Source of the DNA: Meiothermus sp. CFH 77666
GTDB taxonomy: Bacteria; Deinococcota; Deinococci; Deinococcales; Thermaceae
Length of the DNA stretch: 64,000 nucleotides
Assembly: GCF_017497985.1 (NCBI RefSeq)
Contig: NZ_JAGDFV010000012.1
Coordinates: 1-64,000 of the forward strand
Direction of reading: 5' to 3'
The translations under genes and the position numbers were made by a program. The first letter of the stretch is position 1; every line of letters begins with the position of its first letter. The notes below the pieces were generated by a model, which ran no database searches, was not told the DNA's origin, and worked only from the letters and a program-made list of their open reading frames with translations. This document shows positions 1 through 7,581 of this stretch, one piece after another.

Positions 1-313
1 AGAACAAGCTGGGTTCGGCCAGAAAATGTACGACCAAAGCTTGGTACTGGAGTAGTCGTCGCTGCAAACGGGTGCGTTCAGGTAGATGGGGGAAGCAGTC
101 ACCCAGGTTGGCGACCAGCCACAGGTAGAACCGGCGGAATGAGCCGCCTTTGAGGCTGAACATCAGCCCGATGGTGACCAACTCACTAAGGCTGAGCTTG
201 GCTTGTTGATGTTCATGCTGTTCAGCCTTCGAACGCAGGGCATCGTCTACCCCAACGTACATCACCAAAGCAACGTCTTCCAGCGATAGAATGCATCTCG
301 GGTCTGGCCGCAT
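1..313 (-). CDS. Transposase, N-terminal part (cut by window edge)
   Basis: An open frame runs from an ATG at 313 to the window edge (104 codons, no stop). The ATG has a good ribosome-binding site (GGAGAAAGG) upstream. The protein has a KLSLSELVTIGLMFSLKGGSFRRFY stretch in abbreviated form (KLS-SELVTIGLM, then FRRFYLWLV and FPHLPERTRLQRR), which resembles the helical N-terminal region of IS982/IS4-type DDE transposases, where a KLSDSE-LTLAL motif precedes a FYRF-like motif. The catalytic DDE residues would lie outside the window, so integrity cannot be judged. The family call is by eye. Confidence 0.55.
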   Translation of the reverse strand, partial: MRPDPRCILSLEDVALVMYVGVDDALRSKAEQHEHQQAKLSLSELVTIGLMFSLKGGSFRRFYLWLVANLGDCFPHLPERTRLQRRLLQYQALVVHFLAEPSLF

Positions 314-363
314 ACACCAGACCCTATTCCTTTCTCCCGCTACTTTTCAACTAGCACCAGTGA

Positions 364-1356
364 TTACATATAGTCGGAAATCCACTGCGGGGTGCAGTAG
401 CTCATCACGTCCTTGTACTGGGCTGGGTTGAACAGTACGCCGCTGGACACACTATAACCCCAGGTGCCAATAAAGCCCCCCGCGTAGGGATAGCCCGACT
501 CACCCGTCACATTGCAGGGTGCATGACCCCGGCCCAGGTTGTGCCCAATCTCGTGCACCATGATGCGGGCGGCAGAGCTGCCAATATCCCAACCGGCACT
601 GGCCGGGAAACCCACGTAGCCAATCCCAGCAATGCCGCTGGCATACCCCACCCGCACCACCCCGTAGTAATAACGGCTGCTGCCGTCGCTGGTACGCAGG
701 CTGCGCAGGGCGCTGAGCAGGTTGCTCCAGTCGCTGCTGGCGTTGCCCACGGTAGCGCCATAGCTGAACGGGGCCCGGGTGGAGGTCTGTACCCCCTGCA
801 CCGGGAGCATATCCCGCAGCAAGTCCACGCCCGGAAGGGTAGGCAGGGTGGTCTGCCCCGGCTGCAACACCGGCACCAGGGTAAGGGGGAGCACCGTGCC
901 CACCCCCACTGCCGGGGTGAGGGTCAGGCGGTTATCAGCTTCGTTGTTTTCACCAACCTGATTGTTGGGGTCGGCCAGCAGCCGCACCTCCATCCCGGCG
1001 ACTACCAAGCCTGCTGGCACCGTGGCCTGGTAGGTCTGGGCCAGTTCGGCGGGGTTGATGGTGGTGGGGAGGGTAGCGGGGCCGGTAAAGCTTAGCTCTC
1101 CCAGCCGATTGGAACCCCGAAATACCTCGCCCTTCAGGCTCCCCGGCAAGCCCTCGCGGTCGGCGGTCAGGTGTACCCGCAACAGCGCGGGCTTACCCGC
1201 TACCAGGCGCAGATCGGTTTTGAGGACGCTCTGGCCCCACTCGGTTTTTTGAATGGTGACCTCGCCCGAGACCGAGGGTATACCGGGGCCCGGTACCGCC
1301 GGCGAGGGATTACAGGCCACCAAAGACCACAACGCCAGCACTGGCCAGGCACGCAT
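364..1356 (-). CDS. Metzincin-type zinc metalloprotease lipoprotein with CARDB-like domain
   Basis: A 330-aa exported lipoprotein. It has a short hydrophobic signal with lipobox LVAC (Cys15). Residues about 30-150 look like a CARDB-type Ig-like domain, ending in the typical NNQVGENNEADNRL stretch. The C-terminal half holds the full metzincin zinc site HEIGHNLGRGH (His268, Glu269, His272, His278) and a Met-turn DVMSY with Met318, so the peptidase should be active. The substrate is unknown; it probably acts at the cell surface. It is transcribed away from proB, leaving a 77-bp intergenic region. It is another secreted protease lipoprotein, but it lacks the SARP operator seen near the subtilases further along. 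Confidence 0.8.
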   Translation of the reverse strand: MRAWPVLALWSLVACNPSPAVPGPGIPSVSGEVTIQKTEWGQSVLKTDLRLVAGKPALLRVHLTADREGLPGSLKGEVFRGSNRLGELSFTGPATLPTTINPAELAQTYQATVPAGLVVAGMEVRLLADPNNQVGENNEADNRLTLTPAVGVGTVLPLTLVPVLQPGQTTLPTLPGVDLLRDMLPVQGVQTSTRAPFSYGATVGNASSDWSNLLSALRSLRTSDGSSRYYYGVVRVGYASGIAGIGYVGFPASAGWDIGSSAARIMVHEIGHNLGRGHAPCNVTGESGYPYAGGFIGTWGYSVSSGVLFNPAQYKDVMSYCTPQWISDYM

Positions 1357-1433
1357 GATGCCCTTATGTCACCATAGCCGGCGCATGAACCGAGTGAGAA
1401 AAAGCCCAAGAAGCGTTACGATAACGCAGAGCT

Positions 1434-2573
1434 ATGGGAGACCGTCCCCCCCTGCCTCTGCAAACCTACCGCCGCCTGGTGATCAAGGTGGGAAGCGCCG
1501 TCATCAGCGGGCCGGGTGGGCGGCAGCAGCAGCTGGCCATTGCGTCCCAGGTTGCGGCCTTGCGGGGCGAGGGACGCGAGGTGGTGCTGGTCTCGTCCGG
1601 GGCCATGGCCACCGGCCTGGGCAAGCTGGGCTTCAAGGAGCGCCCCAAAACCATGCCTGCCAAACAGGCCATTGCGGCGGTAGGGCAGCCGACCCTGATG
1701 TACTGGTGGGAGCAGGCTTTTGGTTGGTACGACCTGAAGGTCGCGCAAATCCTGCTCACCGCCGAAGACCTGGCCCACCGCCACCGCTATCTGAACGCCC
1801 GCCAGACTTTGGAAACGCTGCTCGAGTGGGGCATCGTCCCCATCATCAACGAGAACGATACCGTAATGGTGGACGAGATTAAGTTTGGCGACAACGACCA
1901 GCTCTCGGCGCTCATCGCCACGCTGGTAGGGGCCGATCTCCTGATTCTGCTCTCCGACATCGAGGCCCTCTACGAGGCCGACCCCCGCACCCACCCAGAG
2001 GCCCGGCCCATCCATTACGTGGAGCGGGTGGACGCCGGGGTGCTGCGGATGGCGGGCGATGACCCCAACAGCGTGGGAACCGGCGGAATGAAGAGCAAGC
2101 TGCTGGCTGCCCAGAAAGCCCAGGCCGCCGGAATTCCCACCCTGCTGCTACCGGGCACCAGGCCTCAGAGTATCGCCGAGGCCCTGCGCGGAGAGCCGGT
2201 GGGTACGCTTTTTGCCGGGGCCAGACGGCGCTACAGCGGAAAAAAGCTCTGGCTTTACCAGCTTCCCAAACCCCAGGGGGAGGTGGTGGTGGATGCCGGT
2301 GCGGCCCGGGCTTTGCGCCAAGGGGGGGCTTCGCTCCTACCGGCAGGCATCCTCGAGGTGCGCGGGCAGTTTGGGGTAGGCGAGGCAGTCCGGTGCCTGG
2401 ATGAAAAAGGCCACCTGATTGGGGTGGGCCTGGTGAACTACAGCGCCGACGAGCTCAAGCGCATCCAGCGCCGCCAGACCAGAGACATCGAGGCCATTCT
2501 CGGCTACAAAAACACCGACGAGGCCATCCACCGCGACTACTTTGCCCTGGTTTCCGAACTCGAGGCTCGGTAA
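1434..2573 (+). CDS. proB: Glutamate 5-kinase
   Basis: ATP-dependent phosphorylation of glutamate to gamma-glutamyl phosphate, the first step of proline synthesis. The 379-aa length is typical of the two-domain form: an amino-acid kinase domain (KVGSAVISG near residue 18, LVSSGAMATGLGKLG, INENDTV, DNDQLSALIA) followed by a PUA domain from about residue 280. The PUA domain is usually linked to feedback inhibition by proline. A TACGAT box lies 11 nt before the ATG. proA follows 45 bp downstream on the same strand, so the two form a proBA operon. Confidence 0.97.
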   Translation: MGDRPPLPLQTYRRLVIKVGSAVISGPGGRQQQLAIASQVAALRGEGREVVLVSSGAMATGLGKLGFKERPKTMPAKQAIAAVGQPTLMYWWEQAFGWYDLKVAQILLTAEDLAHRHRYLNARQTLETLLEWGIVPIINENDTVMVDEIKFGDNDQLSALIATLVGADLLILLSDIEALYEADPRTHPEARPIHYVERVDAGVLRMAGDDPNSVGTGGMKSKLLAAQKAQAAGIPTLLLPGTRPQSIAEALRGEPVGTLFAGARRRYSGKKLWLYQLPKPQGEVVVDAGAARALRQGGASLLPAGILEVRGQFGVGEAVRCLDEKGHLIGVGLVNYSADELKRIQRRQTRDIEAILGYKNTDEAIHRDYFALVSELEAR

Positions 2574-2618
2574 ACTTGGAAAAGCCGGGGGCTCTTTTGA
2601 GCCCCTGCCGAGGTTGCC

Positions 2619-3872
2619 ATGACCGCCACCCCCGAACTCAAAGCCTATGCCCTGGCGGCCCGAACCGCTGCGAGGGTGTTGTCAGCCGCCCCTCCCAGGG
2701 CCAAAAACCAGGCCCTCCTGACCGTAGCCGAACTGCTCCTGGCCCAGCAAGAAGCCCTCTTCGCCGCCAACCAGAAAGACCTCGAGGCCGCCCAGGCCGC
2801 CGGGCTTTCTCTGGCCAAGCTCGACCGGCTGCGCCTGAGCGAAAAAGTGCTGGAAGACCTGCAAACCGGCCTGCGCCAGGTAGCCCAGATGCCCGACCCG
2901 GTGGGCGAAATTGAGGGCTTGCAGATTCGGCCCAACGGCCTTCAGGTAGGGCGGATGCGCGTACCGCTGGGGGTGATTGGCTTCATCTACGAGTCGCGCC
3001 CCAACGCCACCGTGGAGGCCAGCGCCCTCAGCCTCAAGGCCGGGAACGCCATCCTGCTGCGCGGCGGCAAGGAAGCCTGGCACTCCAACAAGGCCCTGGT
3101 GCAGCTCATGCAGGCCGCCTTGCAAGAGGCCGGTCTGCCACCGGAAGCCATTCAGCTAGTGCCCACCACCGACCGCAGCGCCATTCTGGAGATGTGCCAC
3201 CTGGCCGGCTTACTCGACCTGATCATCCCCCGGGGCGGCAAGGAGCTTATCGAACTGGTGCAGCGCGAGGCCCGGATGCCGGTGCTGGCCCACGCCGAGG
3301 GGGTCAACCACCTGTTTGTGGACCAGAGCGCCGACCTGGAGAGCGCCGTACGCATCGCCGTCAACGGCAAGGCCCAGCGCCCCAGCACCTGCAACAGCCT
3401 GGAGAAAGTCCTGGTGCATAGCGCCATCGCCCCGGTCTTTTTGCCCAGGCTGGCCCAGGCCATGCGCGAAGCCAATGTCGAGCTGCGCGGCGACGAGCGC
3501 ACCTGCGCCCTCATCGAAGCCCGGCCCGCCACCGAGCAGGACTGGCGTACCGAGTACCTGGATCTGATCCTGACCGTAAAGGTCGTGGATTCGCTGGAGG
3601 AGGCCCTGGAGCACATCGCCCGCTACGGCTCTCATCACACCGAGGTCATCTGCACCGAGCACCACGCCCACGCTCTGCGCTTTTTGCGCGAGGTAGACGC
3701 CTCACTGGTACTGGTGAACGCCTCACCCCGCTTCAACGACGGCTTCCAACTGGGGTTGGGGGCCGAGATCGGCATCTCCACCAGCAAGCTCCACGCCTAT
3801 GGCCCCATGGGGGTGAAGGAACTCACCACCACCAAGTTTGTGGCCCTGGGCCAGGGGCAGGTGCGTGATTGA
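2619..3872 (+). CDS. proA: Gamma-glutamyl phosphate reductase
   Basis: NADPH-dependent reduction of gamma-glutamyl phosphate to glutamate-5-semialdehyde, the second proline step. The 417-aa protein is full length for the ALDH-like family. Landmarks are GVIGFIYESRPNATV, the NAILLRGGKEAWHSN cofactor region and the catalytic cysteine in RPSTCNSLE. The C-terminal RFNDGFQLGLGAEIGIST block is present. GAGGTTGCC before the ATG provides the ribosome-binding site. It is the second gene of the proBA operon. No clear T-rich terminator follows; the downstream gap holds the repeat described at 4010. Confidence 0.97.
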   Translation: MTATPELKAYALAARTAARVLSAAPPRAKNQALLTVAELLLAQQEALFAANQKDLEAAQAAGLSLAKLDRLRLSEKVLEDLQTGLRQVAQMPDPVGEIEGLQIRPNGLQVGRMRVPLGVIGFIYESRPNATVEASALSLKAGNAILLRGGKEAWHSNKALVQLMQAALQEAGLPPEAIQLVPTTDRSAILEMCHLAGLLDLIIPRGGKELIELVQREARMPVLAHAEGVNHLFVDQSADLESAVRIAVNGKAQRPSTCNSLEKVLVHSAIAPVFLPRLAQAMREANVELRGDERTCALIEARPATEQDWRTEYLDLILTVKVVDSLEEALEHIARYGSHHTEVICTEHHAHALRFLREVDASLVLVNASPRFNDGFQLGLGAEIGISTSKLHAYGPMGVKELTTTKFVALGQGQVRD

Positions 3873-4009
3873 GGTCAAGGGTTGAGCGTCGAGAATCAGA
3901 GGACAATTGATTACTGGAGTTTTGTAGCAGACATCTCGCCCTCGGTATTTTGCATCTGGCTGTCGGCCACCCTTCCGCAAATATGCAGCCCTCCATACCA
4001 AATCCATAT

Positions 4010-4168
4010 GAACCCCTTGCCTTCTCCCATGTGGGAGAAGGTGGCAATACCCCGCCAGCGGAATACAAAAGTAGTGCCAGCGACGTCTTTGGCTGCGTCT
4101 GGGGTGTCGCCGGATGAGGGGGTTTTTGAATGCCTCTCAAAGATAACTATCCAGCTAAGGTTGGTATT
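4010..4168 (+). repeat. Imperfect direct repeat, copy A (overlaps start of yihY)
   Basis: About 158 bp recurring at 5071-5228 in the same orientation. Both copies begin with GAACCCCTT, contain a CTTCTCCCA/TGGGAGAAG palindrome (4021-4040, perfect 9-bp stem here), a CTGGGGTGTCGC block, a GAGGGG ribosome-binding-like block and an ATG followed by codons for MPLK-NYP-K-GI. In this copy the ATG is the yihY start, so the repeat contains the 5' region and first 13 codons of the gene. Confidence 0.75.
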
Positions 4169-5056
4169 ATTGGCCAGGTTTACCAGCTATATACCCGCTC
4201 GCACATTCCGTTTTTCTCGGCGGCCCTGGCCTACTACGCCCTCTTTAGCCTGATGCCCTTGCTGATTCTGCTGGCGGGTATTTTTGGCTTTGTGCTCTCG
4301 GGCAACGAAGACCTGCGCAACGCCGTGCTGGTGCGGTTGATTGAACTGGTGGTGGTGCTCTTCCCTACCCAGCCCGACCTGGCCCAGACGGTGGTGAGCT
4401 TTCTGACTCGAGGCGCTTTCCCCCTTACCTTTGCCAGTCTGCTGATTTTGCTCTGGGCCAGCAGCAATTTTTTTGCGGCCCTGGCCTATGCCCTGGGCAT
4501 CATCTTTGGCAGGCTTTCACCCCTATCCGAGCATCCCGTCGCTTTGCTCGAGGCCGCTACCCCCGACTCTCACCCCCTGCGCCGGCTTCTCCACCAAGGC
4601 TTGAACGTACTGCGGGTCATGCGGGGGCGCATCGCGGGCCTGCTGGCGCCGCTGCTTTTGGGGCTGGCCCTGATTCTGCTGGCCCTGATGGGGCTGGCCA
4701 TGGGCTTCCTGCTGCGCTACCTGCCCGCCGACCTGAGCTTTTTGCGCGGGGGGGTGGAGGTGGTGGTACCCATTCTGGGGGCGCTCTTGCTCTTTTTTCT
4801 GACTTACATGCTGCTGCCGATCCCCACCCCCCGCGTGCTGGCGGCCTTCGCGGCTGCCACACTGGCCGCCCTGGCCTGGGAGGGCGTCCGGCTGGGGCTG
4901 CCGCTGCTGCTGCCCCGCACCCAGTACGAGCTGATCTATGGCCCCATCGCCGGGTTTTTGCTGGCTCTGGCGGGCTTTTACCTGACCATGTGGATTCTGC
5001 TTGTAGGGGCCTTGCTGGCCAAAATTTTGACGGATCGCTCGAGCGACGCCATATGA
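4130..5056 (+). CDS. yihY: YihY/BrkB-family inner-membrane protein
   Basis: A 308-aa integral membrane protein of the YihY (formerly 'virulence factor BrkB', earlier misannotated RNase BN) family. Visible are about six strongly hydrophobic segments and the family signature FFSAALAYYALFSLMPLLI near residues 23-42. The N-terminus precedes the first membrane helix without a signal peptide. GAGGGGG about 10 nt upstream supports this start. The biochemical role of the family is not settled. Its first 13 codons and 5' flank are duplicated directly after its stop codon (copy B), suggesting a tandem duplication that has mostly been lost. Confidence 0.85.
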   Translation: MPLKDNYPAKVGIIGQVYQLYTRSHIPFFSAALAYYALFSLMPLLILLAGIFGFVLSGNEDLRNAVLVRLIELVVVLFPTQPDLAQTVVSFLTRGAFPLTFASLLILLWASSNFFAALAYALGIIFGRLSPLSEHPVALLEAATPDSHPLRRLLHQGLNVLRVMRGRIAGLLAPLLLGLALILLALMGLAMGFLLRYLPADLSFLRGGVEVVVPILGALLLFFLTYMLLPIPTPRVLAAFAAATLAALAWEGVRLGLPLLLPRTQYELIYGPIAGFLLALAGFYLTMWILLVGALLAKILTDRSSDAI

Positions 5057-5070
5057 CACGAAATTAACCT

Positions 5071-5228
5071 GAACCCCTTTCCTGCTCCCCATGCGGGAGA
5101 AGGTGGCGACACCCCGACAGCAGCTGAGGAGAATAGTGACTGAGACGTTACTTACTGCATCTGGGGTGTCGCTGAATGAGGGGTACAGGAATGCCACTCA
5201 AAAATAACTATCCAGGTAAACTCGGTAT
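5071..5228 (+). repeat. Imperfect direct repeat, copy B (duplicate yihY 5' end)
   Basis: Second copy of the 4010-4168 repeat. It starts 15 bp after the yihY stop. The copied ATG (5190) reads MPLKNNYPGKLGI, against MPLKDNYPAKVGI at the real gene, and then runs out of homology and reaches a stop. The palindrome is degraded here (CCTGCTCCCC/GCGGGAGAAGG). It lies directly before the promoter of the ABC fusion gene. Confidence 0.75.
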
Positions 5229-5248
5229 CAGGTCTGCGAAGAGCGCGA

Positions 5249-5254
5249 TATGCT
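5249..5254 (+). promoter_or_regulatory. -10 box of a probable leaderless promoter (ABC fusion gene)
   Basis: TATGCT lies 6 nt before the ATG at 5261, with no separate Shine-Dalgarno site. The same TANNNT-6 nt-ATG layout recurs at several genes in the window. Leaderless mRNAs are known to be common in Deinococcus. Confidence 0.45.
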
Positions 5255-5260
5255 AAGGCC

Positions 5261-6742
5261 ATGAGCCACCCTGCGCCCACCCCAGCCCCGACCACCCAGG
5301 CGCCCGCTGCCATCCGGCTCTCGGGCGTTTCGGTAGCGTTTGAGGGACGGGAGGTGCTCAAGGGGGTAGACCTCGAGGTGCAGAAGGGCGAGTTCATCGC
5401 CATCATCGGCCCCTCGGGCGGGGGCAAGAGCACCCTGCTGCGGGTGGTAGCGGGGCTGCTCAAGGCCAAGCAGGGCACGGTGGAGGTGGCGGGCCAGCCC
5501 GCCATGGTGTTCCAGGACTACCGGCTGTTGCCCTGGCGCACCGTCGAACAGAACATCCGCCTGCCCATCGAACTCACGGGCCGGGGCCGAATTGAGACCC
5601 ACCTGGGCATGAAGCCCTATCTGAACCTGTACCCGCACCAGCTTTCCGGGGGCATGAAGGCCCGCGTGGCCATCGCCCGGGCGCTGGCCCAGGATGCCGA
5701 GGTGCTGCTGATGGACGAGCCCTTCGCAGCCCTGGACGCCCTGGTGCGCGAGCGCTTCAACCTCGAGCTCAAGCAACTGCACAAGCGCACCGGCAAAACC
5801 ATTTTGTTCGTGACCCACAGCATCCGCGAGGCGGTCTACCTGGCCGACCGGGTGGTAGTGCTTACAGGCGGAAAAATTGACGCCATTCTGGACACCAAAC
5901 ACGAAGGGCGCATCACAGCTTTTACCGATGGCCTCGAGGCCGAGTTGCGCGAACGGCTGGGGGTGGCCGACTCCACCTTCATCGAGCCGCCGCCCCAGCC
6001 CCTGCGTCCCCCCTGGGAGGTTTTTGGGGTGCTGGGCCTCCTCGGCCTGTTCTTCCTGGCTTGGGGCCTCATGGCGGCGCGGGTGCCGGTCTTTGTGCCC
6101 TCGCCCCTGGCGGTCTGGCAGGCCCTCACGCAAAACGCCGAACTGCTACTGCGCAACGCCCTGGCCACCTTACAGACCGCCGGGCTGGGCATCCTGGCCT
6201 CGCTCGCAATTGGGCTGCCCATCGGCTACGCCATGGGACAGAAGCGCTCGCTGGAGCGTCTGCTCTCCCCCTTCATTGTGGCCTTGCAGGCGGTTCCGAC
6301 CATTATTGTGGCACCCTTGCTCATCATCTGGTTTGGCTATGGGCTGGGCTCCAAGGTGACCATTGCCACCCTGATCTCCATTTTTCCGGTGCTGGTCTCG
6401 ACCATGGTGGGGGTGCGCGAGGTAGACCGCACCTACCGGGAGGTTTTTCAGACCATTGGGGCCAGTGCCTGGGGGGTATTCAGGAAGCTCGAGTTTCCCG
6501 GCGCCCTGCCGGTCATCCTGGGCGGGTTGCGCCTGACGGTCTCGCTGGCCCTAATTGGGGCGGTGGTGGCCGAGTTTGTGCTGGGGGGCGGCGGGCTCGG
6601 TCACCTGGCCCAAACCGAGCAGCGCAACTTTAACTACGCCCTCTCCTTCTCGGCGGTGGCCGTTACGGTGTTACTGGGAATCTCGCTATATGGGCTGGTG
6701 GCTTTGCTGGAAAGCTACGTGCTGCGTTACCGACGCCGGTAG
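5261..6742 (+). CDS. ABC transporter, ATPase fused to permease (probable riboflavin uptake)
   Basis: A single 493-aa chain combining two normally separate subunits of a nitrate/sulfonate/HMP-type importer. The ATPase (about 17-235) has Walker A GPSGGGKST (50-58), Q-loop Gln85, signature LSGGM (128-132), Walker B VLLMDEP with Glu153, and the H-loop His186. The segment between Q-loop and signature is shorter than usual. The permease (about 253-493) has around six helices and the EAA loop GASAWGVFRKLEFPGALP. A homodimer would give a complete ATPase pair and permease pair. The cognate binding protein is probably the riboswitch-controlled RibY gene downstream (7582), from which it is separated only by an opposite-strand gene. 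The riboflavin substrate is inferred from that context; an HMP or sulfonate-like substrate is the alternative. Confidence 0.85.
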   Translation: MSHPAPTPAPTTQAPAAIRLSGVSVAFEGREVLKGVDLEVQKGEFIAIIGPSGGGKSTLLRVVAGLLKAKQGTVEVAGQPAMVFQDYRLLPWRTVEQNIRLPIELTGRGRIETHLGMKPYLNLYPHQLSGGMKARVAIARALAQDAEVLLMDEPFAALDALVRERFNLELKQLHKRTGKTILFVTHSIREAVYLADRVVVLTGGKIDAILDTKHEGRITAFTDGLEAELRERLGVADSTFIEPPPQPLRPPWEVFGVLGLLGLFFLAWGLMAARVPVFVPSPLAVWQALTQNAELLLRNALATLQTAGLGILASLAIGLPIGYAMGQKRSLERLLSPFIVALQAVPTIIVAPLLIIWFGYGLGSKVTIATLISIFPVLVSTMVGVREVDRTYREVFQTIGASAWGVFRKLEFPGALPVILGGLRLTVSLALIGAVVAEFVLGGGGLGHLAQTEQRNFNYALSFSAVAVTVLLGISLYGLVALLESYVLRYRRR

Positions 6743-6777
6743 GCTAAGCGAAGACCTTGCTAAGCAATGAACTCGCT

Positions 6778-7206
6778 TCATTCATACCGCTGAATTAGGT
6801 TGTAGGCAAACTCGTGCAGAAGTTCGGGGCGTTCTTCGGCCAGTTGCCACAAGAAGCGCAATAGTTCGTCGTCGGAGAGCTCGAGCAGCGGCCCCAAATT
6901 TACCGGCACGCTTTTCCCCAGCTTTTTGCGGGTGAAAATTTCGGGGGCTTCCAGGGCGGCAAAGGCCACCGCTACCACGTGCTTGCACACAGGCCCCCAG
7001 GTGTAGGGACACGAACAGCGCCACTCGCCTTTGCTCAGGTTAATCTCGACCCGGTACGGAAAGGGCGCGCTACCCTCGACCCTGGCCTGCAAACAGTCCC
7101 GGCTGCGGGCGGCCTCGAGCACCGCCCCCTCCAGAAAAAGTGACTTGCCCCGCTCCAATACCTTCTCGTCGGCCAGGGCCAGCAGGCTTTGAAGTTCTAG
7201 GCGCAC
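6778..7206 (-). CDS. SWIM zinc-finger protein
   Basis: A 142-aa soluble protein with the SWIM signature CSCPYTWGPVCKH: Cys64, Cys66, Cys74 and His76 are the predicted zinc ligands. SWIM domains bind DNA or protein, and in bacteria they often accompany SNF2 helicases, but none is present here. The start is GTG at 7206, overlapping a G-rich Shine-Dalgarno-like stretch. The acidic C-terminus (about 105-142) is helical. It sits on the opposite strand between the ABC fusion gene and the FMN riboswitch. The role is unknown. Confidence 0.8.
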   Translation of the reverse strand: MRLELQSLLALADEKVLERGKSLFLEGAVLEAARSRDCLQARVEGSAPFPYRVEINLSKGEWRCSCPYTWGPVCKHVVAVAFAALEAPEIFTRKKLGKSVPVNLGPLLELSDDELLRFLWQLAEERPELLHEFAYNLIQRYE

Positions 7207-7287
7207 CCCCCCATCAAAATCCAGTCTGCTGCACTTTGCAAGTCCAGGGTTTGTGGCTAAACTAACCTCGGGCCAGCAGGCCCAATT

Positions 7288-7432
7288 CCTTCAGGGCGGG
7301 GTGCAATTCCCCACCGGCGGTGAAGGCGGCAAACAACCGCCCCAGCCCGCGAAGCCTGGAAATCTGCCGCACATCCAGGCCCGATTGCGTGAAAATCGCA
7401 AGCCGACGGTAACAGTCCGGATGGGAGAAGGA
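7288..7432 (+). promoter_or_regulatory. FMN riboswitch (RFN element)
   Basis: All the conserved blocks of the RFN aptamer can be read in order: GGGCGGGGTGCAATTCCCCA, CCGGCGGT, AGCCCGCGA, GCCGACGGT, AGTCCGGATGGGAGAAGGA. The closing P1 helix pairs CCTTC (7288-7292) with GAAGG (7427-7431). A variable GC-rich hairpin lies between CCGGCGGT and AGCCCGCG. The element binds FMN and normally turns off riboflavin synthesis or uptake genes. The only gene it can control here is the binding protein at 7582, which assigns that gene to flavin uptake. Confidence 0.96.
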
Positions 7433-7487
7433 GTGAAGCCCGGGTGCCCCTGTGCCTGGGCGGGAAAAGTGGGTAATACCTCGTAAA

Positions 7488-7576
7488 TCCTCAATCACAG
7501 CTTGGGCAACAGGCGCTTGGCCAGAGGCAGTTCGTGCCTGCTCTGGCGATGTGTGGGTAGCACGGTGTGTTGAGGA
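7488..7576 (+). promoter_or_regulatory. Shine-Dalgarno-sequestering helix (riboswitch expression platform)
   Basis: TCCTCAATCACA (7488-7499) can pair with TGTGTTGAGGA (7566-7576), giving 11 base pairs with one bulged T. The 3' arm contains the ribosome-binding site TGAGGAG of the gene at 7582. A GCCCGGG/CCTGGGC hairpin follows the aptamer directly (from 7437). No T-run terminator is visible, so translational control is more likely than transcriptional. The pairing is by eye. Confidence 0.55.
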
Positions 7577-7581
7577 GTGCA

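Noticed and set aside
523-1095. Long plus-strand frames inside the metzincin gene
   Set aside because: They have no start signals and low-complexity composition, and are shadows of the minus-strand gene with its complete zinc site.
3872-4128. Terminator for proBA at the CTTCTCCCA/TGGGAGAAG palindrome
   Set aside because: There is no T-run, and the palindrome belongs to the repeat that recurs at 5071, so termination is not supported.
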